From: Acanthaster planci
Lineage: Eukaryota > Echinodermata > Asteroidea > Valvatida > Acanthasteridae
NCBI RefSeq assembly: GCF_001949145.1
Contig: NW_019091524.1
Span: 9,415 to 51,168, forward strand
Direction of reading: 5' to 3'
DNA length: 41,754 nt
Shown: piece by piece, positions 11,520 to 21,960 of the stretch
How the letters are laid out: each line of letters starts with the position of its first letter
Numbering within the stretch: position 1 is the stretch's first letter
Notes under the pieces: model-generated
What the model saw: only the letters and a program-made list of their open reading frames with translations
The model's database searches: none
What the model was told of the DNA's origin: nothing
Position numbers and translations under genes: made by a program

Positions 11520-12440
11520 ACTGATTGCGTGACATTAGCCTTTCAGAAGTATGGCTGACACAATAGGAAGGCACTATTTGAAGTGTGTAAATTTGGAGCA
11601 AACACAAAAGATTTCACCCCAACCAAGGAGCACCCTCCTATTGTGTCCACCATGCCTCTAAAAGTATGTCCCCTAGACCAGAAATTTGAAGTTTCTGGTT
11701 GTGAGAATAATCCTGTGTCATTCAATCAACAAACTCATGCATGCTAACTTTTTTTTTCAACAAATACACATTGCTCTTTTTCTTACAAAAAGTTGGACAA
11801 CTTTGGGTGAGTTTATACTGTGCAGACAGACCTGTGCCCAACCTTACTGTTTTCATACCTAGGAAAAGGTCCAAAAATTCAGTAGAGCTGGATCGTATTG
11901 ACATAACTCTATTTACGTATGTCTTTCCTATTGCAGGGAGGTAGGACATAATCGAGCCCCCATAGGAAAGTGCACAAATATAGCGTGACATCATTATGTT
12001 GAAATTTACTATATGGATTTCCATAGGTAGTGCCGATGGATCTGAGACCCATTCACAGAAAAATATCCACTGCCTTCGATCCCCCAAACTAGTCCCAAAA
12101 ACAAATCCAAAAAATTGCAAAACTTACCAAAATGATAATTCCTTCAACATTAAGAAGAGTCTATTCACTGTAGTAATAGTTGGGACAGGCTGGAAACAAA
12201 TGGCACTTGAAAGTAGAAGACAAATGCTGGCTGGCTTTAACTCACCAACTGATTGCGTGACATGGTATTTCCCCACGACCAGAAATTTGATGTTTTTAAT
12301 TGTGGGAAAACCCTTTATCATGCAACCAGTCAACTTTACATGTGCACTTTCCTCTGGCAACAAAGGGGACACGATCCACTGAGCCCCATTGGAAAGCGCA
12401 CGTTGAAAAAATGCAACGTCATTATGTTTTAGATGTACTG
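11520..12440. repeat. Diverged direct-repeat pair
   Basis: Words near 11525-12010 recur in order at 12240-12435: ctgattgcgtgacat, ccagaaatttgaagtttctggttgtg / ccagaaatttgatgtttttaattgtg, cattcaatcaac / atgcaaccagtcaac, gagcccccataggaaagtgcac / gagccccattggaaagcgcac and catcattatgtt / cgtcattatgtt. This is an old tandem duplication or two copies of one interspersed element. Confidence 0.6.
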
Positions 12441-12589
12441 TGAACCTATTGTCAGGTTTTGGGTTCTGGGTTGAATAAAGTAAGACCCACACAAGTCTGC
12501 AGTTGAAAGATTGCTTATGAAATCAGTTTGTGTTGCCCTCCCAGTGTTCATGCATAATAGTATTCTTGTCAACAGAGAATGAATTCAAC

Positions 12590-15360
12590 TCGGAAACGAT
12601 ATTTGGATATACATGTACATCATTTAAGTGTACTTCCTGTATTACTTTGACAGATAGCATAGGGTAAATACGTGTACTGTGTAACTCTTTTTTACTCCAT
12701 TGATTTCAAGGAAAAAGTAACCAAAGGGGTCATTCTGAACATGACCAACTTCGGTTGGTTGAGATCGTTTAGGAAATTTCACGAAACCAGATGAATAGTT
12801 TGATAAACAAGGTACCAGTATTGAGGTACATGTATGGCATGTACATGAAGAAAGACACACAACTCGGTCTGATGAAGCACCTGAACGTTCACTGGTGGGA
12901 CGAGCAGCCTATGCAGGATTGGCTTGTACTCATGTCAGAACAGGTGCCGTCATTTCCTGAGTCACAAATGTTCATGTAAATGTACAGGGATCTCCCAAAC
13001 TTAATCCGTGGTAGGTAAAATGAGTCCATATTTGAGACCGTATGTTGGTACAATGTACTCTTGTTGGTGCAGGCTTTTGCATAATGATGTCACTACGCCA
13101 ATACACAGACTTCCATGTAGATCGCCAGGACTTTTTTCCCTGAGGCATGGGGCAAGTGTTTTTTGGATGGGCTGAAGCAAACACCAGCAGCAAGTCCATA
13201 ATTAATGGTAAAAGGGGTCCATTCAGGGGCATTTTCAAGCAATCAATTATTTTTTCTGCTTTCCTCCATTTTCATTCCAATTGTTTTGAAGGGAAGCCGG
13301 GTTTCTTTTTTCCCCTGGGGGGGTACCTGCCATTTGCTTCACTAGTACAGAGCCTCTGGATAGAAAAGAATATAAATTTAAGGTCACAATTCCAGAAAGA
13401 AACCGATGTTGTCCTCTCGTTTCCAAATGTCCTCACAATTGTGGACTGTTTGAGATATTAGCTGAATGAATCCTGAGTCTTTTGATTTGTAATTTGCTTC
13501 TTGAGATTCATTTTAGGATTGTGGTTTTTATTTAGCCACACTGTGATGAATAAAGGCACTGGACAAAAGAGGCACAAGTGCTCCTGCTCTTGCAAAATCT
13601 GCAAAATGCAGTTTTATTGACATTTGACAAGTCTCAAAAGAAGAACAGTGATTAAGCTACATGTACTATTTTTACATTTTCATAGAGTTTCAAGGAACTG
13701 GCAAGATATAGAAAGCACTGATTTTCTTAGGTGAGACCTTAAAAATGTTGATAATTTTACAATGTGTGGGTAAATAAAAACACATAAAACTTTGATATTT
13801 TTTCAAACGAGGAGTCTCAAGTTGCTAAATATGTTTCAAAGTATAAGCACCCGTTCATTTACTCATAGTCATGTTTCCATGGAAATTATCTATTAACGTG
13901 TTGCTGGCACAGGAAAGTTTTAGCCACAGGGGTATTGCTGTGGCCCTGCTGTGTACACCTGTTTTGATATAAATGTATGTGAATGCATGTGAAGCCATAA
14001 ACCACACTCTGTTTTGAATTCAAGACACATTTTGCCACCCAGTTTTCGAATGCTGACTACAGGTCTAACTCACTGTAAACTTTGTCGACATTACAAACAC
14101 TTTAAACTTAGAAACAATATTTGGATATATACTATATGTGCTTTACGATTAAATGCTCTTTAACTCTCCTTCACTCTAATCCTTTTTTTTTTGCCAAAAA
14201 TGCCATGGAGCAGTACTGAACAAACCAATGTTGGTTGCTTGAAAGAGTTTACAGATAAAATCAAATGAACAGTATTCTAGTCGAGTACTTTTTACATTTT
14301 AATTTCACAAATCACAAATGCACAGGTGTAAAATTCAAAAATAAATGCATGACCTCAGACAACCATAGTTATGTGAAATGTAAGATTTTAGGACAAAAGT
14401 ACTTAAAACTTACAAGTCGACCAAGTACTTTTTGGGTAGTTCTTTCCAATAAAAAAACTGTTGAGCACTTGTCCAGTGTCCATGTTTTTCCACTTTTTTT
14501 CACCACCAACTAGATCCACATTGGAAGTAAACTGGTGCTCGAAAAATACACAAGGAAATTTATAGCCAAGGGAGTATGTGGGTGGACCTCATTCTGTATG
14601 CCTATTTTGACACACAGATGAACATGAAACCTCAAAGCTTAAGCAGCCTGGATCATGGATGTACCCCACTTTTACACTTCGGGGCATATTTGACCACCAT
14701 TTTTCAAATGCCAACATCAGGCCTTGCTCTCTGTAAATGCTGTGAATAGGAAACACTTGAAACTCATAAACAGTATTTGGATATGAATTGTATATACTTT
14801 AACTATGCTTTAACAAATAACATTATGTAAGGATAAATACTTTAGAACTTTTTTTAATCTTTTTTTTTAGAAAGAGTACCATGGGGTCATACTGAACACT
14901 CCCAACTTTAATCAGTCGAGATCGTTTATTTAAAAAATTTCAAGATACCAAATAAGAAACCAGTGTTGTACACGTAGTTGAGTGCTTTTCCGGGACCAAT
15001 TTCTCTTCCAAAATCTAAATACCCCAATACCAAACTGGTTATTGTAGGTGTGCATAAAGTTGGGAGACATATGCTGGATGGGAAATGTACAAAGTACATG
15101 TAAATAAATGACTTCAGGCTATCAGTCGTATAAAAATAAGGTTACAGGACAAGAGTACTTAAGAACTACTTGATCATACACATGTACATGTACCTTCAAG
15201 TGCTTTTGTGCTGAACACTTCATAATACTATGACTGTCTGAAGTCTTAAATATATTTTGTAATCGTCCCTTTGCAGACTGATCCAAGTTCTCCAGTCTAG
15301 TTCACACCATGGTTCACACCTAACCAGTTTCATATTTGGAAGTGACACTGGTGCTCCAAA
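12590..15360. repeat. Old tandem duplication, about three diverged copies of a 650-800 bp unit
   Basis: Landmarks repeat in order near 12598-12830, 13890-14520 and 14532-15350: atatttggatata, a block reading atggggtcatactgaac / aaggggtcattctgaac / atggagcagtactgaac, gagatcgttta, ggacaaaagtacttaaaact / ggacaagagtacttaagaact, and actggtgctc at the unit boundary. The copies have many indels, so the boundaries are approximate. No coding potential is evident. Confidence 0.6.
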
Positions 15361-16578
15361 ACGCGACCACACTGGAAATGCTGGAAATGAATGATTTTGA
15401 CAAATACTGTGCCAGCAGACCTTTTCATGTCACCCATGTATCATATGGAGAGTGGGCTGTCCCGGCTGTTTCAAAATAACATTGGGGAAAATAATTGTGA
15501 ATCAAAACTATTCCTTTTGATTCGTAACATAACTTCTTAGCATAAAGTATGTTTGCTATTAAACATTTGTTGTGAACAATTTCAAATACAAGTGCTTTTT
15601 TCAACATATAAAAACTGAAATACCGGTAGACAGGTTGACAGTTGATCGGTACAAGTACATGTATGCTAATGTTTAGTGCGACCCAGAATGTGTAAAAAGC
15701 AAATGTCAACAATGAAAGGTCAACTGGGGCCTGTCTTTGCCTCAAAACACTGTAATGAAGGTGCATTATGGTGAAATGTCTACGTGTATGATGTACATGT
15801 ACTTGTACCAAGAACACTTCAACTCATATCGCGCATCTTTCTGACGCATCACTCTAATAAATGTACATCACAAAACATGGAGTAATAAAACACAAGCTTG
15901 CATGCCATACACACTTTTACAGGCCTATGTGTTGATACAATTTCCCAAAGTATCAGGTTTTCAGGGACCCCTCATTATCCAATACTAAATTGACTTTAAA
16001 CTTTTTTAACTTTTGCATACATGCAAATTACTGAGTTGACTCTCGCACAATAACATAATGAATAATAAAGGTGTCAACATTATTTTGCTTTAAATATCTG
16101 CATATATCATGACTCTACCATGTAACATAAGTAATCTACGTAAATGAACCTCTACTAAAAGCTATTTTATCAATAAAACAAGTTCACTTATTAAACTAAT
16201 ATGAGCAAGAAAAGTAAAACCTAAACAAAGTTTAGGCTCTCTTTTGGACAATAATGAGGTAAAGCAGGCTTTGATAAAAGCCGTTGGGACATGTACATGC
16301 ATGGACGTGACTGAACTTTACCTGAATACTGTTATTTTGAGTCCACTCAAAAGTCCATGCCTACATCAGCAGCAGAAAGCATGTCATCTTCAATTATATG
16401 AAAAGAGGTTAACCTGTCAATGATTGATGTGACATATCACTTCCCCATTCAGTGGTATATTGGTGTTTGAGAAGCCAAAAGGGGGTGGGATGAAATGTTA
16501 GGTATTGAGCTTGGCTGAAGAATAAGGAGTACTAGAACAAACAGAATGGCTTGGTTGGTTGGAGTGGAGCTACCTCGT

Positions 16579-17583
16579 CTACATGATACCCTGCAGTTTT
16601 GCCAAGTGCTGCTTGAAGGCTTCTGCCGATGGTCGCTTGTTGGCATCGTGGCTCCAACACTCCTCCAGTAGAGCCACGAGACCATCTCCAACCTTGACGT
16701 CTTCAGGAAACTTCAGGTTGACATCCCCCCTGCAGATACAGCGTGTCAGCTGGTGGATGTTTAAGCCGCTGAATGGCACCTCTTGGCACAGGACTTCCCA
16801 AGCCACCACCGACATGGAGTAGACATCTGCCTTGCACATGGCTGGCTGTGCAAGTTCCTCCCCATTTAGGACCTCCGGTGCTGAGTACTTAGGCGTCCCG
16901 ACACCTTGGACTTTGGCTGTGGACTGCGACGTTTCTGTTTCACTTTTCATCAAGCTGAGGCCAAAGTCAGATATCTTCGCAATGACACCATCATAGGAGC
17001 TATCCAGTAGAATATTGGTGGACTTCATGTCACAGTGGGCCACTTTCATGCCATGCAAGTAGGCCAAGCCATCAGCCACGTGTAGCAGGATTCGATACTG
17101 ATCCCGAGATGAATAGTCCTGTTCTTCCACATGGAGAGCATCATAAAGGCTCTTCTGCATATACTCCAACAGGATGGCTAGATTGGGAGTCACAACACAA
17201 GCGCCCAGGAACTTGACAATGTGGGGATGGTCTAAGTGACACAGGATTTCTACTTCCTCTTGGAACTGCCGCAGTCGCCTTTGGGACACGCGTTGCACTC
17301 GAAGCTTCTTGACTGCAACAACGGTACCTTTGTACTTTCCAAAATGGACGTCTCCAAAGCCCCCATGCCCAATTTTCTCCAGGATCTCAATGTCGTTAAA
17401 CTTGACGACCGGCCCATCGTACTTGAAGGTCTCCAGGGTAGTGCGAGGTTGCTTACCTTGGTTGGTTTCCTGCCATTTCAGAGCCCGAGTCATGCGCCTG
17501 ATGAGGCTGAACACAGTGTCACACATGTAGTCCTGCTCTCCACACGGGATGTTGCTCGGCAAGTCTCCAATGTCATGAACCTC
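16579..17583 (-). CDS. Repeat-kinase 2, terminal coding exon: complete TKL-type kinase domain
   Basis: A 1005-base exon opening E-V-H-D-I-G-D, collinear without gaps with the kinase exon of gene 1. It has GHGGFG, VAVKK, HCDMKSTN, SDFG and SAPE. Differences cluster at the N-terminal edge and in a few surface positions (for example E-E-Q-D-Y-S-S against K-E-E-E-Y-S-P). Long stretches such as the reverse complement of 16620-16960 are almost base-for-base the same as 6310-6650. Confidence 0.93.
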   Translation of the reverse strand, partial: EVHDIGDLPSNIPCGEQDYMCDTVFSLIRRMTRALKWQETNQGKQPRTTLETFKYDGPVVKFNDIEILEKIGHGGFGDVHFGKYKGTVVAVKKLRVQRVSQRRLRQFQEEVEILCHLDHPHIVKFLGACVVTPNLAILLEYMQKSLYDALHVEEQDYSSRDQYRILLHVADGLAYLHGMKVAHCDMKSTNILLDSSYDGVIAKISDFGLSLMKSETETSQSTAKVQGVGTPKYSAPEVLNGEELAQPAMCKADVYSMSVVAWEVLCQEVPFSGLNIHQLTRCICRGDVNLKFPEDVKVGDGLVALLEECWSHDANKRPSAEAFKQHLAKLQGIM

Positions 17584-19211
17584 CTGTAAAAATGAATTGT
17601 ACACACAAATTGATGCTTAAACAAAGTAAATGTACAACTGCATGAGTGCTGATTACACTTGGACCCATTTAATGCTAGAGGTAGATTATTTGCAATTACT
17701 TGCAACCCTTGACAGCGCTTAACAGTGTGCCTCCAAGAGTTTGCAATGCATTGGCCAAACGCAATGTGCGAAATCTGTCGCCCCAAAACGTGTTTGGAAA
17801 GGGTTGACAGATTTTGCGCACTGTGATTGGCCAACACGTTGCTAACTCTTGGACGCACACTATTGTGAATCACCTGTATTGAGATGGGCCTCAGTTTGTA
17901 CACAGAATGATTCTTGACATCGAAGCTATATATTAATTAATCAAATTAATTAATTAATCTCAATGCATGTTTAAGAAAAAACTGACAGAAAGATTCAAAT
18001 GAATTCAGATTCTCAAGGATGAACCAAGAACCATTTATGAGGGGAGAGGGAAAGTTGTTTTCTAGGGGCCTAAAAAATTTTTGGAATTTCTTTATGTAAC
18101 TTAACTGTGGCCTTTCTGGGGTAGAGGCTTTCGGGCTTTTTTACAGGCATTGGAAATAAAATAGTTCCAAAAATTCAACATTTTGATATATTTTAAAAAT
18201 AAAAAAGGGCATTTTTGATGGTCCATGGCCTGTGCCCCCATCTGTCAATGTGCCATTCCACATGGATAAAAATTATCAGAGCTTGATCTGGTTTCAAAAT
18301 GGAAGAAATTTACGATAAAAATAATAAGGAATTAGACAATAGAAATTTAGCTCTAGATAAGAACTGGTGCCATACTCTGTGAACTTCATTCCATCCATCA
18401 TGTTCATATATAGAAGAATAATTCCATCCTATTTTCAAATGGTGTGCCAGCAGCACATCGCTTTATTGTTTCTCCTCTATTTCAGCCTGTTGACAGACTT
18501 ACTGGCTGCAGTAGTTGGTCATACATCTTTCTCATTGCATGAGTAGACTGGGCTATCTTCCTGCTGTTTGTGTTCCCCGTCTTAGATACTGGCATGGTTC
18601 CAAGTTTCAGGCCAACTCTCCCCAGTTGCCGATTGAGGGAGTTGTCCACGTAAAACCTCTCTTGGGATACTGAGGCCCCACTTCCCCGACTGTGGGGCAC
18701 TGATCCCAACGGCTCCCCGACGCGACCCAGTCGCCTGTTGAAGGCATTGTCTTTGTAGACCATGGCCTCTCTGCCCCTTGGCGAATCGGCCAGATAGGTC
18801 CCAGTGCCAGTCCCCGGAGAGGCTGATGCGGACAAAGATGACCTGGACACAGGCACGCTACCAAGCGGCATGCCCACTCGTCCGACACTTCGGTTGTAAG
18901 CATTGTCCACGTACGTACCTGGGCTTCCTGAGGACGAGTAGCCGGTGCTTTCTGATGATGTAGAAGAGGAGCGTGACACTGGCATGCTCCCCAATGGCAT
19001 GCCTACCCTCCCTACACTCCTGTTGAGGGAGTTGTCCGCAAAACAACTGTGGCTTGCAGGTGATGAGTACCCACCACTGCTCGATGATCTTGAGGATGCT
19101 GACACAGGCATGCTGCCCATGGGTGCGCCAACCCTTCCCAAGCTCCTGTTGTAGGAGTTGTTTGCATATGTACTTCCTCTAGGCATGATGCAGTTGTTTA
19201 TCCTGTTAAGT
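16579..19211 (-). CDS. Repeat-kinase gene 2: LGRVG-repeat array fused to a TKL-type non-RD protein kinase (562 aa, two coding exons)
   Basis: Joining 19186-18503 and 17583-16579 gives 228 + 334 codons plus a stop across one phase-0 intron (donor CCA|GTAAGT, acceptor TTTACAG|GAG). Residues 1 to about 205 carry five repeats around N-R-x-x-G-R-V-G-x-x-x-G-S-x-P-x-S, with linkers of uneven length (about 14-28 residues). A linker ending D-Q-L-L-Q-P leads into the kinase. Kinase landmarks: VAVK Lys about 320, HCD about 411-413, DFG about 434-436. The ATG at 19186 follows a short 5' UTR in the same exon (TATCAG acceptor at 19211). It is the head-to-tail paralogue of 6267-10975 with fewer, more diverged repeats and one fewer intron. 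Likely a cytosolic signalling kinase; nothing identifies its substrate. Confidence 0.88.
17713..17877. mobile_element. Palindromic miniature element, copy 1 (degenerate)
   Basis: Shares the arms cctccaagagtttgcaa and ttgctaactcttgga around a centre reading gaaatctgtcg ... ttgacagattt. It lies in the intron of repeat-kinase 2 and is the most diverged of four copies; its left TA is lost. Confidence 0.75.
18503..19211 (-). CDS. Repeat-kinase 2, coding exon 1: start codon and five LGRVG repeats
   Basis: The ATG is at 19186 and 228 codons run to the donor at 18503. The five repeats are less uniform than in gene 1: repeat 1 reads ANNSYNRSLGRVG, repeat 3 is followed by a long Gly/Thr-rich spacer, and repeat 4 has GEPLGSVPHS. 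The Asn-Arg, Gly-Arg-Val-Gly, Gly and Pro positions persist in all five, while the linkers vary freely. That pattern suggests the core is selected and the linkers are flexible spacers. Confidence 0.9.
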
Positions 19212-20846
19212 CTGATATGAGAAAAAGACTTTACATAAATAAAAGCCCCCAAACTTTATTATTGTGAACCTCAACCCCTAAATTCTAGATTGTCAAATAA
19301 TGCAAAAAAAGAAATTACACTGATGTGAACGTTCCACCAACTGATGCCTCAACCCAGAACTTAAATTTGTGAATGCAACGAGATTTCTATTGTTTTAGCT
19401 ATTGTGACATTGACCCTTGACCTTTTGGCCTAAAACTGCAACAAGCTTCTTTGGGCCACCGAGAACAATACACAATCAAAATCTGAGGTCCATATGGCCA
19501 GTAATTGTCATGTAACTGCACGGACAAGATTCTCCTAGACACACACACACAAACCCCCAAAGACATGGCAGAAACTAATGTAAATGCCCCTTTGACGTTG
19601 TGGGCGGGGCATCAAAAGTAACACAATGGTGGATCTCACCCAGACCCCACCTCCTTCTTGACAGCTAATTATGCTCCTAAACATTACTGTGCAGGTGTAC
19701 TGGACAATTGAAATTGATTGTGTCAAAGGAACCACCCGGTGCATGTACCAAGTTGGTTGTAATCAATGAGGAGTCTCACCCCTCCCCGTCCCCCCATTTT
19801 TACATGTAGCTGCTGAGTAATGCTATGACACTGATACCGTGAGTAACCCTCATGGCATGCTTGATGCTAAGTTGCTAAATTTGTCCTCTTCTTCCAAACC
19901 ATCAAAGATTTCAATATTTTTACAGGGCACCAAAAGTATGCATATATTTGTCACACGTTTGCATTCAATCCCCAGCACCAACTCCATCCGTGCTTTGCCT
20001 TGTGAAACTTTGCATCTAGTCACCTAAAATTTCCATGGTATAAATGCGACAGATTCATTGCTTTTATACAATGCCAGAAAATATCCTGAAAGGATAACCC
20101 TTTATCACCTGTATGAATCCTTGTCTAAATAAATCCCAATATAGCCACACCCATCATCACCCACGAGTATACGACTTCAGAAATCAACTCCTGTCTCTGT
20201 GTAAGCCAAATGTGCCACCTCCACAAACTACAGATGATTACTAAAATTCATAGAATTTTCTCCATTTCAAAATGCATGCCATAATTACATGAACATAAAA
20301 TCATAATAGAAATAATGATGGCCTCAACCATCTTAAAATAATGAACTTTTCTCAATGAACCAATCAAAACGCACATTGCATCATACCATATTGAATTGTA
20401 AAAATGTGCCATGTGATTGGCTCATTAGGAAAAAGCATAACAACATACATGTGCAGAGTGAAGACAATATAAGGTGAGTGTAATTTCTCATTGGTTTTAA
20501 CGACGTTGTGGAAGATTTCCTTTCAAATGACATGGTTTGTGCAACGTGAAGTTCCGCTGGACAAAACCAAATCTTTTCTTAAACTGTGCGTTGCAAGCCT
20601 ATGAAGAAACACCTTTCTTTCTTTAGCTCAATTTGTATTGGGCGAACATGGCGCCTCGTGACCACACGAGAACAGCCATTTTTCTTAAGGCTGTACAGCT
20701 GACCAGACACGTCACAGCCACAAGACTACTGAAAGTTCTCTCCATGTTGAAACCGTGGAATGCTTTCTTGCTGCGCGAAAGTCGAACATGAATGGCATGG
20801 CATTACACTCCTGACACATATTTCGGAATAGTAAAAGACAACTTAC
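19212..20846. other. Leader intron of repeat-kinase 2 (inferred)
   Basis: If the 5' UTR exon at 20847 is right, this is its intron (GTAAGT ... CATATCAG). AT-rich with no coding exon or clear mobile element. The assignment depends on the candidate first exon. Confidence 0.4.
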
Positions 20847-20930
20847 CACGCCTATTGAAGTTTGTCATAAAAGATGACTCTAGGCCGAGCGACGCTGGCT
20901 AGGACAGTAGGAGGATAGAACGGCGCGCCT
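20847..20930 (-). promoter_or_regulatory. Candidate 5' UTR exon and promoter of repeat-kinase 2
   Basis: A strong donor G|GTAAGTTG ends at 20847, in the right place and strand to splice to the acceptor at 19211. Upstream is GC-rich sequence with GGCGCGCC near 20923 and a CACGTG E-box near 20947, as in a CpG-type promoter. Spliced, the leader would hold a short upstream reading frame (M-T-N-F-N-R-R-D-L-T-G, stop) ending 11 bases before the main ATG. The start of transcription is inferred, not seen. Confidence 0.4.
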
Positions 20931-21332
20931 TTTTCAGCAGAGTAGCACGTGTCCTTTTCATTTTAGCTGTTTACGGCTGTTTTATTTACATCTTACCGTT
21001 ATGTGTCATTTGACTATTCAATTCCTCTCCTACCACAAATGTCGAATTTATTACTTACACGAGCGTAGAAGTAGCATAAGATTATTGAGATGAAAAGGAG
21101 CGGTAGGCCTAGATGTACGTCTGTGTATACATATAGAAACCATGATCCCACTCCTTGTTCTGACAGGTAGGCTTTTGTAGGCCTACATTTCGTGTGTAAC
21201 AGCTTAGGATGTAATCCGATCCGGGCTCAGATCTTGTTGACGGCCGGCTGTCGTGGGGTTCGGAATTGGGACCTTGCTGGGTGGGGATGTTATATCCAGT
21301 GAGGGTAGGGACATCGTGAGGGGGCCTGTTGA

Positions 21333-21541
21333 CAGGCGTGGATCAAGAAGGGGTTGGGGTCATCCCGCGCTTATTGCCGGGGGGGGGGCTATATAGAAGA
21401 CACCACAGAAAGCACAAAACATGCATTTTGCTTGTTTAAGGAAGAAACAAAGAGACTGGCTTTCAACAATGGCGAGAACCACGTGTAGAAACCTCCAACG
21501 AAAATTCCGCTCCCCCAGCAAAAAAACTGGATCCAGCCCTG
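21333..21541. mobile_element. Small inverted-repeat element with CAGG-GGATC(C)A ends
   Basis: The left end caggcgtggatcaagaaggg and the reverse complement of the right end (cagggctggatccagttttt) align with a few mismatches, and both run into G-rich sequence. About 209 bp, no coding capacity. Target duplication not identified. Confidence 0.5.
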
Positions 21542-21743
21542 AATTGAAAGCACCAACTCCAGTACACCTTTCTCAATAATTATAGGCCTACTGAGCATGG
21601 AGGAATAAGTCCATGATTATAATATTAATAATTCCAAATAAATATTCATGAACTTCCCCAGCTTGCCCCTTACGGGTTTCGAAACCTGTACACGTCTGAA
21701 TTGGTACTCTGTGTGTAATGGGGGATACCCACGCAGGACTAAC

Positions 21744-21960
21744 CAGGGGCGGATCCAGGAAATTTACGGGGGGGGGGTCAGACCGGAGATGTCATTTTTT
21801 GCTGACAAGCGGAAACGATAAGACATTACACATTACATACATTGTTTACAGTGGTATTGGTGCACTAGTCTAATGCTTCATTTTTTTCACTATTTTCTAA
21901 ATGTTAACCTTTTTTATGTCAGAGCAGGGGGTTCACCCCCCAGCCAATCTGCCGCTGCTG
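21744..21960. mobile_element. Small inverted-repeat element with CAGGGGCGGATCCAGG end
   Basis: Starts caggggcggatccaggaaat followed by a G run; the right end read in reverse is cagcagcggcagattggctg plus a G run. Same end type as 21333-21541. A lone similar end (reverse of 37870-37926, cagggcggatctggccggga) lies in the intact oxygenase gene. Short, non-autonomous. Confidence 0.5.

Larger units (their letters stand above)
10976..16578. other. Spacer between the two repeat-kinase genes
   Basis: No coding exon is recognisable. The missing 5' UTR exon of repeat-kinase 1 should lie here or further right. One minus-strand donor-like site (TTTTG|GTAAGT at 12128) is the best candidate but has no other support. 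Diverged duplications (11520-12440 and 12590-15360) are described separately. Confidence 0.5.
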
